A DNA stretch of 64,000 bases from Coturnix japonica (lineage: Eukaryota; Chordata; Aves; Galliformes; Phasianidae), in contig NC_029516.1 of NCBI RefSeq assembly GCF_001577835.2, forward strand, positions 68,682,186 to 68,746,185, read 5' to 3'. A program made the position numbers and the translations under genes. Shown here in pieces: positions 34,073-49,000 of this stretch. Below the pieces are notes generated by a model. That model did not search any database, was not told the origin of the DNA, and worked only from the letters and a program-made list of their open reading frames with translations. Each line of letters starts with the position of its first letter. Position 1 is the stretch's first letter.

Positions 34073-37000
34073 ATGAGAGCACCAGTGCTCCTCTTAGCCT
34101 TAACTCTATTCCTAGTCGCAGATGAAGCAAGCCTGGAACTGTGAGATCATCTCCTTTTGATTTTGGGGTGCTTTGTGGAAGGGACTATACAGAAAGATAC
34201 AGTGCTGAGATGCTGCACTATTTAGTATCACAGAGCTGCATGGAGGGAATCTTGTTATTAGGGAGACTGAGCAGAAGCAACTCCTACTGGAGTCTCAAAC
34301 ACCACTGTAGGTGAAAACCCTGGTATTTGCCACCGAAGAAGCAGCAATGTCAGTATAGCACTGCACACATCAAAAACCTATAGAAGCCAGAAATCTTCCC
34401 TTTGTTCATCCTGTACTGGCAGAGGTAAAATTTGGAGCAAAACTGAAGCCTTGGTCACTGAATTTTCAGTGTAATTCCTTACACCACCATTTTGTTTCTG
34501 TGTACTTGCTATTGAGCAGTTGTGTCTTGGCTAATGGAAAGATGATGGCAGTCTTATAAGAGGAGTGATCTATTTCCATACTGGGCATATTGCCATTTTC
34601 AGGTATGGAAAGGGAGCTGCATGACAATTCTGTAGCCTTTAGTCATTTCTGCCCTCATGAAAGCAGCAGAAATGGATTCTGGGTGCTTTACCTCAACCTC
34701 TGAATGTTTCTGAACATCTTTTGCTTTCTTCTAGTCAGTACATGGTGGTGTTCCCTGCTGTCATTCACTACTTCCAAGAGGAGAAGCTCTGTATTCACTT
34801 CAGTTCCGTGACTGAGTCTGTCCACCTGGCTGTCACCTTGGAGGTGGAAAATGAGAATCAAACACTGGTGGAAAAGGATGTGGAGAAGCCAGGCACTTTT
34901 GAGTGCATCAGTTTTGAGGTGAGTGTAGATGCAGTTGCTGACTTGTCAGTAGATGGTCTTACTCTCACTTCAGACAACAGTGCTCTCTTGCCATGCTGTC
35001 CTTCTCTCCTTTGCCATGGGCTGCAAACAGGCAAAATGTATTTCCCTACCAGTTCTAGGCAAAATGGAACAACTCAGCGAAACAGGGAATCTTTCACTGT
35101 GTAAACAAAAAACTGTTCTTTTGATCTGTATTGGCTCATTTCACCCTACTTAAAGGTTGCTGGAAAACACCGACTGATTACTCAGTGTTTAGACCATTCT
35201 AATGCTTGAAAAATCACAGTGCAAGTTAACACATGGGAAATACTTTCTATTCATCCTCACTTCCTCAGAATTCTGTCCTTCCAGTTCCAAGAGAATGATT
35301 GTACTCCAAAGCTGTATCTGTATGACAAGTTGTAGTTGCTGACTACATAGACATTGAGCTTAATTTATGTTACCTGCAATTGGTGGTGATGGCACTGAAC
35401 CCACAATGAACTGGATTTCACCTTGGTAATCCAGATATTCTGTGGGTGGCTTGACTTCCTGTCACTGAAACCTTCCTGCTACTGTTAGCTAAATTAGCCA
35501 CACTGAGGCTGTGACATAACTGCAGGGACTTCAGTTACGTCTTAGGAGAGCCATTTTGGTGGATGGTGAGAATAACATGTTAGATTGTTCACTTTTATGT
35601 TCATGAAATAAGATGGTGATTGCTTCTTCACCCATAATATTAAGTACATTAAAGACAGAATCATGTAGTGGATTTTGGACTCTGGAACTTGAGGATTGTT
35701 TAAGTGAGATAATGTTTTGCTTCTGGGTGGAGATGAAAAGTCTTTGAAACTTTTTTTCTGTTTTCTTCTATCAACCAACATAGGTGCCAGAGCTAAATTC
35801 CTTGGAAGCAGATGATTCAGCTACACAAGTAAGACACCTCTCTTGGCTGTCTCTCCTCTTACAAACAGGAATTCCATCTGTCTTGCATTTGAGCCATACT
35901 CAAGGGAGGAGGTGCAGGGTGTGAAAGATTATGGGGGGGGGGGGGAGAGGGGAACAAAATAGAACCACACAAGCATGATAAGGGGAAAGGCAAAGAAAAA
36001 ATGAGGAAACAGAGGAATATGGAGTAGACTATGACTAAGGAAAGGGGAATGGAGGGAAAGAAGGAAGTTGTAGTAGGAGAGGGACCTCAGTTTCTTCTTC
36101 AAGCTACTTGAAGTCTTAGGCAGTGTTTTTTTGGTTTTTTTTGTTTTTTTTTTTCAATTTGACAGTCAGAAGAGGTGGTTTTTCTTCATGTCCTGATACA
36201 CAGCAGTGATAATGTGCTCTTTGAGGGTCAAAAGAAGGTTCTGATCAAGCCACAGAAAAACATAATTCTGATAGAAACAGACAAGGCCTTCTACAAACCT
36301 GGAGAAACAGGTGAGGAATGAAGGTGACATGGAAATGGAGAGGAATGATCAATATGGCAGCCATATTTGATGGGAAATCTTCAAGTGCATCGAGCTGAGC
36401 TTGTTGGAACTAGTAGAAAGTAGATCTCTTTATTAAGGACTTCCAGGAATAATGTGAATCAGAATGTACTCTTGAGGGCTATGCTGCATCAAATGCTCAG
36501 CCTTCTGCTCCTGAGTGTCATTGTGGGGAGTTATGTCTTATGAGGCCTAAAAGGAAAGCCAGAAGTCTCCAAAACACTGGAAAATCTACTGTCATTTTTT
36601 GAATACTTGTTTTCCTTTGAGTTTAGAGTCACTGCATAGATGCTGAGTGCTTAGCGCACCTCCAAGTTCTATAAATATGGAGACTTGCTCCAGAGTTTTC
36701 ACAATCTAAAAAGACTGCAGAAAGACAAATGCCACTGATTTATACTTTATTATTTTTCCAGGTAAAAATAATGATTTTCTACAGCATGTGTTTGCTTGTA
36801 TATCTCCTTGGCAAAGTTCTAGGTGGGATGGGGTTGGGGAGATGTTAGAGGATAGGTGATGAGGAGAACTGTTTGGGGGAAGACCAGAATGCTGCTTGAG
36901 GTAAACTAAGAGAGACACAAATAATGGAGCAGAGGAAAGGAGAAGAGTATTTGTGCAAGGATATATTGCACTCTGAATGCTTTACTCTCCTTTTCTTTAT

Positions 37001-40000
37001 ATTTCCAGTGAAATTTCGAATCATAAGACTTGATGATGACCTTATGGTAAATACAAATGAGGTGAGTATAACCCTGTGCATTTTTAGAAGAAGGAGCCTA
37101 AACATAATACGCGTTGAGAGGCTTGTGTAAGAGACTTCTTTCTGCATGCCTGTTAAATCATAAGGACAAATGATCTTTGAAGAGAAACCACTCATCTGTT
37201 GGCCTCTTGGAGAAAGATTGCAGTGTAGACTAGAACAGGAGGTTCTAGTTATGTCCTCCTTGGATACATAATGTAGGATCTGGAAAGAGCAGAACTTTGT
37301 GTGTGGATGCTGTTTAGGTCTACACAAAACTGAGCTTGTTTCTTTCTTCTTTTTACAGAATCTCCAGATATGGTTGCAGGTAAGTGGCAAATATCTGACC
37401 ACAGGGAGATGTCTGTCTGTTCCATTGTGATCTGGTGGCTCTACATGCTCTTTCCCAAATAGGATCCTGAACGTAACCGCATTGCTGAATGGCTGAATGT
37501 AAAGTCAACACATGGCATTGTGGATCTATCCTTCCCCCTGGCCTCTGAAGCAGCCATTGGGGAATATACCATCTCAGTGCAACAAGACATGGCTCAAAAA
37601 AGATTCAGTGTTAAAGAGTATGGTAAGACTTCTTAGACAGCAGAAGTGAGGGAAAAGCATTGTGGATATCTAGAGGAAGACGAGGGTGATGTGGCTGTGT
37701 TCATCAGACCTTTTGCTCTGGGAGTAGAGCAGACTGGGTTTGTGGTCAGAATCTCTGGAACTCTGGAAGTTCTGCAGCTAAGTAGGGCACAGGTTGTAGT
37801 CTAACATGTTGTTTTAGCTGTTGCTGGGCCTTGTGATGAGCTCCTGCTGCTGATCATTGTTTCCTTCTTCTAAGCCAGATATACTGTTCAGTCAGTTACC
37901 ATAACAGGAGCAGCATCATATCTTAACTCCATTCAGTTGCAGTGACATGTAAGAATAAAACCCTGTGCTGTTTACAGTGCTTATGGTTGACTGAGTTGGA
38001 GTAGAAAGAAATTCTTTGTGGAATTGTAGCAACAGAGGGAGGCATGGGCAAAGGACTAAATGCTGTCACAGCATGAAGATGAGTAAAAGGGAATATTATA
38101 GTCTTTCCCCTCATTTATTGGTACAGTATCACTTTTTCCCTCCCCCTTTGTCTATATCTTTCAATTTTCCATGCATCTGTTTGCAGAGCTGACAAAGTTT
38201 GAATTAAAGTTTGAGCACCCTCCTTTCATCAGCACAGAGGATGAGGAATTTCAGCTGGAGCTATGTAGCAAGTGAGTACCATCGTGATCTGTCCTTTGGC
38301 TCCATAGTCACCTCTAGTTTTTTAGAAGCAGAGAAGTGGCCTGTCGGTACAGTGGTCTTACATTAACTTTTGTTGAGGGAGCCAAATCACTCTGTTGAAC
38401 TAGTTTTTTACATAAGTCATGATGCTGAACTATACTAAGGTTGCTGGTTAGAGGGCACACACTTGAGTTGGTGGCTTGAAACACATTCCCAGTGTTCAGT
38501 GCTTGAAGTGGGACACAAACTGATTTTAAGGGATGATGTCTCTGAGCAAGCAAGATACAACACTCTCCCAGGCTACACTTAACCCTTGATTAGGCAGGGG
38601 ACTTGGTTCAAACTTTCTGCTGAAGCAGCTCATCTGCAGGTGTGTTCTTCTCTCTTTTGACACAGATATACCTATGGAAAGCCTGCTCAAGGAAAAATGG
38701 CTATTACTTTTATCACAGTGTTACAGTTTGAAATGAATGATTTCTCAAATTCTTCTGAGATGAGAAAGCAACAGAGCTGGGTAGGTGAACAAATAAGAGA
38801 GAGGAAAGTATCACCTGATGAAAATGTCTGTTGGTCCGTCTGTCCCCTTAATTTGCCTAATTGCAGCCCTAATGCACAGAAACCTGTTTAACCCGGTTTC
38901 TTCCTACATGTTAGATCTAATCAGACAATTTATCTTGCCCTGACTCTATTTTGTAAACACTGTTTCATCTGCCCATATTTGACTCACTGTTTCAGGAGAA
39001 GGTGTAAGCTCTTTAAAAATAACAGCACCTTTGGTCTTTCAAAGAGTTTGAATGATATTATATAGAATCAGATCACTAGTCTTATCAGCCCTGTATCTGC
39101 TCCCACCAATAAATGTGGTATCAGAGCATTAAGTCAAAGACTCAGTGCACTATTTCTTGCTCTATTAATATATTTTATAGATCATCTGAAGCTTACCAGT
39201 GTCCCGTCAAAAATTATGTCCAGTGTTACGTTACACTTTTTTGCACATTTATGCTCATTACATGTTTGTGGCTAAGCTGCGTGCCTAGTTTTTCTTACAG
39301 CTTTCAGATGAACCTTTTTGAGCCTGAAAGTCACAATAAAACATTTTAAAATATCATGCCACCCAGCAACAAGTCAGAATAGAAAAATCCAGATGGATCA
39401 CTGCATTTTTAAAGTAGAGAATTATCTCCATCTGAAATGCTGAAGTCTCAGCTGTGCAAAATGCCAAATGAGTACCAGCTTCCTCTCACACATAATGCAA
39501 TAAACCCTGCAAGGTTCTCAAGAGGACTCAACAGACACAATTAAAAACACTGTGTCCACTCCAGCTTTCATGACAGGCTGTCTGTACCCAGACTGTCTAA
39601 TGCTTGGCACAGCTCTTGAAATCTGTAACTGGCTGGATGCCCACTTTTAAAATGGTCACATCACAGAGACAGTTGTGATTGGAGTGCCATCATGTCAGCC
39701 TATATTCACGAGGGCCATGAGGCTTTAGGGAGGAGGCTACCTGTAATTCAGACAGACACTTGGTCACTCTGGTGCAGGTTCTGGGCTTAGTGCAATCGCC
39801 TTCTGAGTCTGTTTTTGACAACAATTAACCACTGTATGATTTAACTGAAGAACTTTTTTAATGCCACTTTTATGTGACTTTAATCCAAGTGTGTGAGTTT
39901 CTTCTCTTGCTGTTATCCATGATGGATTACATGCATGGATAAGGTATGTATGTAGTTAGAGGTTTTGAGCTTCCTTCTGTTCCATAATTATTTAGACATA

Positions 40001-43000
40001 TTTCTGTAGGATTACCCACCATATATGAAACAGCTCCTCTACCTCCAGATCACACTCTTTCTCTTTTTGTGTTTTTATTTCTCCAGACAGACAAGAATGG
40101 CTGTGCTAAATTTTCAGTAAAGATAAAGGCTCTGGAATTAAATGAATCTGACAGCTACATAGTTGTGGTAGGAGAAATGGAGGAAACTGGAACAGGTACT
40201 GGAGAATATGTAAAGAGTTTAATTACTTGTAGCAGACTTCTCCTTTCTTTTACTTTCTTTATATACTAGCAGAATGTATTATCTCTTCTAAATTTAAATG
40301 CTATATATGGCTTAGAAGTATCTTCTTGTCTTCTGCTTCTTTAAGAGCACTGCTGGAGTTCAACAGATTTTTTTTTTTTCTCTCTCTCTAAACAGGAGCA
40401 CAGACTAAGGATTTTTCTAGAATTTCTATTGTGACAAGAATGAAATCTATAGAGTTTATCAATCTCCATCCATTCTACAAACGTGGACTACCATACACAG
40501 GGCAGGTAACACCCATGGGTCCTTCTCTGAGAATACATCATAGGTTTTATTTTCTGTTGGCAGAAGGAAGCAATCCTTAGGAGAGTAAGTGCTGCTCTGA
40601 TGGTATCCAGCAACTGTGAGTGAAGCCCTCTATAAAATCAATTTCTTCTCATCATCCTAACCTAGTAATTCCCCTGGACAGGAATTTTAGGGCCAGCTGC
40701 AGTGTCCTCAAGGCTCTTCAGGAGCAGCTCTTGAAACTACTCTATGTGATATAAGGGATATGGAATGGGTGTGTTGGAAGCAGGAAGATACTACTCCCTG
40801 TACAGCCATCCAAGTGGTAATGGCAACTTGGCAAATCACTAAAGCTTAGTATATCTATTTACTAACAGTCATTTCTGACTCAGGTTTCCAGGATGATGCT
40901 AGGAATAAGGATTTAGAAAAACTAATGATAGAAAAAATAATAATATTATGCACTGACAGAGCCTTGGAGTGTAGCACAATGGGAGTATTAATATCCTACT
41001 TTTGTCCGCAGATTTTCTGCCACAGTGACGACAGTCCCCTCCAAAATGAAATGGTCTACCTAACAGTTGATGTAAATGATGAGAAGACACAACTGTCATT
41101 CCTCACAGATGAGGAAGGGAAAGTCCACTTCTCATTGGATACCACCAGCTGGAACAGCACACTGGTTTCATTGAAGGTAAGCATCAGCCACAGGAGAAAA
41201 GTAAGTGAAGTAAGGAGGAATGGAAAGTGGAAGATATCTAAGGTGTGAGACATAGTCTTCTGGCTCCTGGTCTCATCTGACTCTATCAGTAGAAGCATTC
41301 TTAATTACTCTCCAGTTCCATCTTCCCCGAGAGACAGGAGGCTTTGCTGAAATAATTTAGCTGAACACTCATCAAAGGTGCTCTGCTGTCCTGAGCTGCA
41401 GCATAATCCTAATCCATCTTTTGTATTTTTTCTTCCTTTTCTAAAAGTGAGTGGCTTCACTTAAATCATTCTTTAATCTGACAACTTCCTTAGATGAAAT
41501 CTTTCCTTTTTTGCTGGGATGTGCTGAAGGTGGCTCAGCAGAACTGGCAGTTGATATCTATCTTTGCCGAAGCCCAGTTCAAGTGGCTGCCCTCTCCCTG
41601 AAGCAGCACATATCTTATTCAGGCTCAGCTTGGCAAGTAGCCATTATTGACCTCCCTTTCAAAACCATGCTTTGAAGCACTTGTATCCTCTTCACAACTT
41701 CTGAATTCATTGTTTCCATCCTGGCAGTACATGTGTATTCCCACTTTCTGCATTCTTGCAGATGATATGGGATTCATGAGCCAGCAATGTGCCCTTGCAG
41801 CCCAGAAAGCCAGCCATATCCTGGGCAGTATCAAAAAGAAGCATGACCAGCTGGTTGAGGGAGGTGGTCCTACCTTTAGTCCTTTAGTCCTTTAGTCTGT
41901 GCTTAGGTGAGGACTCATCTTGAGTACTGCATCCAAATGTGGAGTCCTGAGTACAGGAGAGACATGAACCAGTTGGAGCACATCCAGAGAAGGGCCACAA
42001 AAATGATTCAAGGAGTAGAACACCTCTCCTATGAGACAGGCTGAGAGAGCAGGGGCTGTTAAGCCTGGAGAAGGTTCTGAGGTGACCTGATAGTGACCTT
42101 TTGATATTTAAACGGGAGCTACAGGAAAGAAGGAGGCAGACTCTTTAGCAGGGTCTGTAGTGATAGAACAAGGCAAAGTAGCTTCAAGTTCTGAGAGGGC
42201 TGATTTAGGTTGAATATACAGAAGTCTTTTGCAGTGAGGGTGGTGAGGCACTGGTACAGGTTGCCCAGAGATGTGGTTGATGCCCTCTCCCTGGAGACTT
42301 TCAAGGCAAGGCTAGATCAGGCCTTGGGCAACCTAAATTTGCTATGCATGTCCTTGTTCATTGTAGGGGAGCTGGACCAGATGACCTTTGAAGGTTTCTT
42401 CCAAATCTAAGGATTCTATGACTCTATGATTTTATGTTTTTCCCTGAGGCAACAGTCTATCCATGGTGAAGTTCCCTCATTTTGATTTGGCTCTGTAATC
42501 TTTTGGGGCAGGCTCTAGTTTTTGTTCACAGGCTCACAGCTATTATTCACAAAGCCCTAGATTCTCTGCAGGGAAGTACAGCTTCATCATGCAAAGGCTC
42601 TTTTGCTGCCTGTTATATTTCAGGGTATCTAATGAGAAATACTGAGGGAAAATGTGGGTGTTATATTCATGGTAGATGGTTAAAAGTTGATATTGTGTCT
42701 CCTTAGAAAGATACAGAAGGAAAATTGTGGACAAAATATTAAACATAGATTTTTGCTAAAACTTCATGTGTTATTGACTTCAATATTGAGCTTACATAAA
42801 ATAACTTTTTGAACATACAAGATATGAAGTCTGCCAACTAGCTCAGATACAGTCTTAGTGTTTTCAGCTGTCTCAAGCTCTTGTTGTGTTGTACTGATTG
42901 CTTTTTCATGTTTTTGTACTCTGAAGGGCACCTACTACCTTGAAAATGACACCAAGGACAATTATGGGCAGAATGCAGGGATTGGGGAGAGCTTCCACTG

Positions 43001-46000
43001 GCTGAAACCTTTCTACTCTGAGAGCAACAGCTTCCTTGAGATCAAGGCCAAGAATGATGTGATGCCCTGTGATCAAGAGCAGGAAGTACAAGTGGATTAT
43101 ATCCTTAACGAGAATACACTCAGCTCTGGAACAGACCACATTGATTTCTACTATATGGTAAGCAATAAAGGCATCTGAATCTCAGGGCAAGACCGTACTG
43201 CTATTTTATCTTTTTCAAAATAACACATAGATATTTGGAAGGGGTAAAGTTATTCAAGGCCAGTAAAAAACTGTGTTTTGTTCTGCCCAGTGCTCTTCTT
43301 CTTCTTTATCAGTTACTTAGACATAGACTTAGTTACCCCTGGCAGGGGTGTTGAAACTAGATGATCTTTGAGATCCTTTTCTATCCAAGCTCTTCTACAA
43401 TTCTATGATTTTCCCATTTTCTAGATCCTGTGCTTTCTCCTAGCCTCCGTTTGCTTCCTTAGGAATGTCTTGGTCACCTCCTTCTCTCTTCTTTCATTCT
43501 GTTTACATTCTCATGCTTGCAGAATTCAGGCCCTTCAATGGCTCTTCTCTTTGCTCTTCAGGTGATATCCAAAGGCAGGATCCTTTCCAGTGGAAAGAAA
43601 CAAGTGCCAATCCCCCAGCATGAGAGTGAGTACAACCTCATGAAAATGAAGTGCACATCTCAGGAAAGAGTGACTGCCAAACAATAGTAACACTGCACAT
43701 GTTACTATTAACCAAAGGCAGGGGCTATTGAAAGAATTGTTAGAGTGTGGTCCACCTCATTATGTAAACACAGTTTCCATTATCACTGGTGAAATGGCCT
43801 TCTAGGTGAGTGTCATTCTCCAGTCTAGTCTAATTGATCTAATTCCTGACCTTATGACTTTGCTGCTAGCTGATATCTTTGAGAAGATACAAAATTTGTG
43901 TAGTTAATCTGTGAATATAAAGCACAGGAGGAGGGAATAGAGACATTTTTGCCAACCTTGAGCCAAAGGATTAGCTAATATTCTAGGATTATTGACAATC
44001 TGCAACCTATGGCACTGTATAAAGTGTTCCTGTTTACAGGTAGAGAATAATGAATTCCCTCTTTTGATTCCTATCTCCAGTCAGCTGATTCTGAATGGCA
44101 TGGATTCAAGTGAGTGCTTTTCCTCTCTTCTTTCCTGTGTTGTACAGATCTGCATGGCTCCTTCTCATTAACTCTTACTATTGGCAATGACTTCCTGCCT
44201 GACATCAAGCTTCTAGTGTACACACTCTTCTCGGATGGAGAAGTGGTGGCTGATGTGGAAGATTTTCGAGTAGCCAAGTGCTTTAGACACAAGGTGAGCA
44301 GAAATGCAAAATGGAAGAAGAGGGCAATCACATCACTGATATCTTCTGGCCTGCTGTCATTTCTGGTTCTGTTTTATCTTTAGTCAAAAGGTGCAAATTG
44401 GATGTCTACTAAAACAGATGTCCAGTATCTTTTTGTCTGGGAAACAAAATAAATAACTTCCTCTTTCTCTAAATTCCTAGTTTTGCCCTCCCCTACACTG
44501 AGTGGCAAGCCCTTCTCAAGGAGTAAATCATGACCCTTTGAACACTATTTTCTCCCTACATTCCCCAGTGATTTAAAAATACAGTGTCCTCCATGTTGTT
44601 CCTAATGCATAGGGAAGTCTGCCTGCCTTGCTACTGAAGAATTCTCATTGCCTAAGCAGTCTTGAGTCAGTAAAAGGTGGCTGCAAAGAGGAGGGGAATT
44701 ATGACTGGGCTGTGTGCCCCAGCAACCTTTCCAATGGTTTTCCAGGATGGATTCTCTAAGCATCTCATCCCTACCCTATTCTCTTTCACTCTGCTGTCCA
44801 TACACCTAAGATTCACAGAGTAGCACTCTCCAGTGGTAAGTGCCTGATCCCATCTCCTTTTGCAGGTGGAACTGGACTTCTCAAGCAAGCAGGAAGTCCC
44901 AGGGTCAAAAGTCAGTCTGAATCTCAAAGCTGCTCCAGGATCCCTCTGCTCTGTCCAGTCTGTTGACAAAAGTGTCCTCCTGATGAAGAATAATACCCTA
45001 ACAGCAGACACAGTGAGTGCACCCTAATGTCTGCCTGTATTCTGTCTCCATACTTTGGCAGGAGGCTCCTGGAAGGAAAATGGCTACAAGCCATTCCTGT
45101 ACCCAGGTGCATTATTATGTGACTGCTCTGGCATTTTCCCTTCTGGGCCTTTTCTAAGTAGTTATGTGTTCTTCATGTTCCTCATGCACCTGCCTTGTGC
45201 TTTGAATCTCTATCTGGAAAGTGATGGAAGCTGCACACCACTGCTGGGGCAGGTTGGAAGAGCAGCATCAAAGAGATACTGGTGCTTTCTGCTTAGAGGG
45301 AAAGTACTTTCTTCACATAAACCTTCCTTTCTGTTCTCCTGTCTGCTACAAGGCAGTGAGGCTAAACTAACCTTAAATATATATGGTTTGAATTTTGGTT
45401 AGTCCTGTGTGAAGTCAGGAGCTGAACTCGATGATTACCTTGTGTGCACTTTCCAAATCAGAACACTCAATGATTAAAAAATCAGTTTTGTGCTGGTAGG
45501 CCCCTCCTGTCCTTCTGTCCCAAATACTGCTGAATTATAACTGTATGACTACTCAGGCTGAGCGCTCAAACAGTTCTTTAGAAAACAGTAGCCAGGGGAC
45601 TATAGTGGCCAGGAGGTGACTGGTGAAAAGTGCACCCAGATGCATTTTGAGAATCATTTTGAGAAGATGTGAAGAAACTTATCCTTAAAGCAGTCCTGTG
45701 GTTCAACTGAATGAAATTAAGACTTATTAGAACAAAAAACATTGCATGAACTGAAAATTCAAACATACATTCACAGTGTATACCGGAGATGATACAATCG
45801 GTATGCCTCATACAAAGTTGTAAGGTAAGTTAGAGCAGGCCAGCCTGTTACAAAAGAGCCTCATCCAAATCCAGAGGGACTTGTTGCACCTGTAGGTAGG
45901 CACCTCAGTGTGATCTGGTGTTCTCTTTTACAGGAATGCTGTTCTAAGGCATGGCACTTACTGATATACAGATATAACAAATAATACTCATGAAATTTGT

Positions 46001-49000
46001 AAGTCAGATATGTCAATGCACTCAAACTGAGATGTGTCCTATCCAGATTTTGCTCATTAGAGTTAAAAGGTTTGAACTGTCAGAGATGAAAATCTTCAGA
46101 CAAAGAGCTTCTTGCCTACATCCACTCCTCAGGCCTCATGTCCTTAAGCATAAGTGATGACTTCTTCAACTCTGCATCTTTATTAAGTAAAATACAGGGC
46201 TATAGTCCAAATATTCGCCTCATTCACACAGTCTTGTTGGCCAGTTCCTCATAAAGACCTCTGTTCTTCCTTTGCAGTTGTATGAGAAGGTCTTTGATGA
46301 CAGTTTTACAATTGGAGGACGAGGGTTCCCTTATCACCTGGAAGACTTTGATGCATACCCTTGTCTGCCCCAGCAATCTGGTCTCCTTAAAAAGATGGGT
46401 GCACCATGGTACCAAAGTGAAGCTGACGTTTTTAATTTGTTTAAGGTGAGACTCTACACGTGTACCAAACTTTTCCTTAAACAGTGATTGCCACTATGCC
46501 ATCCTGAATGCCTACAACTATTTAGTCTTAGTAAACTACAGCTGCCCTGACATTCATTTCTACAAGTTACCTGTGTCCTGTTTTTCTCCAGTGTACCTAC
46601 CATCACTTGGAACTTATGGGGAAAGTTAAAATTTAGGAGTAAGCACAGTGCATTCCTCTTGCACTGTCCAGAGTCATAGAATTATAGATTGGCATGGAAG
46701 AAACTTTAAAGATCATCTAGTTCCTACCTCTCTGCCATGGACAAGGTTGCCAGCCACTAGCTCAGCCTGCCCAGGGCCCCATCCAACCTGACTTTGATCA
46801 GCTTCAGAGATGGGGCATCCACAGCTCTGGGCAATCTTGCAATATCTCACCACACTCAATTTTTTCCTAACATCTAGCCTAAATATCCCCTATTTTAGTT
46901 TAAAGCCATTCCCCTTTATCCTATTACTTTCAGACCATGCAAAAGATCAGTCAGCTTCCTTCTTATAAGCTCCCCTCACCTACTGGAAGGCCACAATCTG
47001 ATCTCCGCAGAGCCTTCTCTTCTCCAGGCTGAACAATCCCAGCTCCCTCAGCCTTTCTTCAAGTGTTTCTGTCGTTTGATCATCTTTATGGCCTTCCTCT
47101 TGACCTGCACCAACACCTCCCTGTCTTTCTTGTGCTGAGGGCCCCAGACATTAATGCAGTACTCCAGACAGGGCCTCACAAGGGCAGAGTAGAAAGACAA
47201 TTGTCTCCCTTGCTCTGCTGTCCATGCCTCTTTTGATGCAACCCAGGATACAACTGGCCTTCCAGGCTGCAAGCACACACTGCTGGCTCGTGTCCAGCTT
47301 CTTGTTGACCAGGACCCACAAGTCTTGTCCACAGGGCTGCTCTCAATGCCTATGTATATGTATACAAACAAGCAGCAGTTTGAAGTATTTCAGCTACCAA
47401 CAACTGCTTAACGAAAATTTGCTGTGATTTGAGAATTTCTCAAGATATTTTCAACATTCCTTATTGCCTGTTATTTACCACCAATTTACTCTCTTTACTG
47501 TTTTCCTAGTTACTGCGCATGAAAATATTAACCAATACTAAAATCAAGAAACCAGTTTCCTGTATCCAAAAAAACTTTGAGAGAAAGATGTTGTCTAACA
47601 TTGACAATGTTGTGGGTAAGGAATTAAAATTTCAAACTCATCAAGTGATGGGACTCTCCTCTCCTAATCCTGGCCAGGCTGCTGCTGAGATGGCTGATCT
47701 CCACCCTGCTGTGCTCCTCTTTTTTGTGTGTATGAAAGAAATGGTGCTTGTGTCCAGCTTAGAGAGCCCAGTTAATCAATAACAGTTAAAAGCTCTAATT
47801 TCTGTCCCTTATTAAGCTGTCCTTGGGTTCTGTGGTCATCACAGAAAATGTAGCATGCACTCCACAAGTATTTTCACAGACTACTTAAAATGGTGTGACT
47901 CTAGTTAAGTATTCTGTCTCCTTCTGTTTCCACACCAAAACTTGATGAAATTGTCTGTCTGAGCCTCAGACCAAAGTCCATTCAACTCTCTCTCCCTAAA
48001 ACTGTGTTCGCTAAGATATGGACTCTGACATACTCTCACTGAAAAGCTAACCCTGTATACACAGATAATTTATGGCTTGTGCTAGGTTGCCTACAAATGA
48101 AGTAATTTCACCTGTTGTAACTTATACCGTTTTCTGATGTATTACTTGCTTTGCTGCAGACAGACATGTTGTTCATGACAATCTTGTACCTCAGTCAGAT
48201 GACACACAGATGTCCAAACCACGGACATATTTCCCAGAAACTTGGATTTGGGATTTGGTCCCTATCAGGTTGGTAATAGCCTCTGCCTGCCTTTTCCAGT
48301 GACCTTTGGAAACTTCTGACTGCTTCTAATCAAGTTCTCTCTCTCTTCCTGCTGCAGTGATGAAGGTCAAGCATCTCTCCAAGTTACTGTACCTGACACT
48401 ATTACAGAATGGAATGCCAATACCTTCTGTGTTGATGATACTGGCTTTGGGCTTTCTAATTTAGCTACTCTTACGGTCTTCCAGCCTTTCTTTGTAGACC
48501 TGTCACTGCCATACTCTGTGATCCAAGGTGAGATTTTCAGCCTGAAAGCCACCGTCTTCAACTACCTCAAGGACTGTATCCAAGTGAGTATTTCCCAAAT
48601 CCCATATCCCATATCCTATGTTAAAGCAAGAGCGCAAGCCTAAAAGTGAGATATTAGCAATATACCGGTATCTGGGACACAAAGTACAGTCTCATCTTTT
48701 GTGACTCATGATGTTTGTTCCTTCAAACAGTGCCTGGAGCTAATTCTGTGCCAATGTATGTTTGTATACCTCAACACACTCAGGTACACACCACCCTCAT
48801 AGAGACTCCAGAACTAAAGGTGGATGTCTGTCCAGGCTGCCAGTTCACCAGCTGCCTCTGTGCCAATGAAGCAAAAGTCTTTGTGTGGAATGTGACAGCC
48901 ACTAGACTGGGTGAGGTTAAGCAGAGGGATCTGTGGTAGGTAGTGGGAGGAGATGTGAAATTTGCCTACCCCTGTGTCTGGTCCCATCACCTGTATGTAC

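Larger units (their letters stand above)
34073..46445 (+). other. Gene C exons 1-17: signal peptide and macroglobulin domains
   Basis: Exons: 34073-34140, 34735-34918, 35784-35828, 36166-36310, 37009-37061, 37359-37379, 37463-37622, 38187-38271, 38666-38780, 40087-40195, 40396-40505, 41012-41176, 42927-43157, 43562-43625, 44148-44293, 44866-45012, 46278-46445. Landmarks: [15 protein letters not shown], the 21-base exon 6 (NLQIWLQ), [52 protein letters not shown], and in exon 17 [12 protein letters not shown] leading to the bait. Exon 13 uses a weak AAG acceptor (CTCTGAAG). Confidence 0.93.

Noticed and set aside
36845-37402. 185-residue open frame on the - strand
   Set aside because: It overlaps exons 5 and 6 of gene C in antisense, low complexity in composition, no motif.
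47048-47371. 107-residue open frame on the - strand
   Set aside because: It is the RT C-terminus of the antisense CR1 copy, not a host gene.
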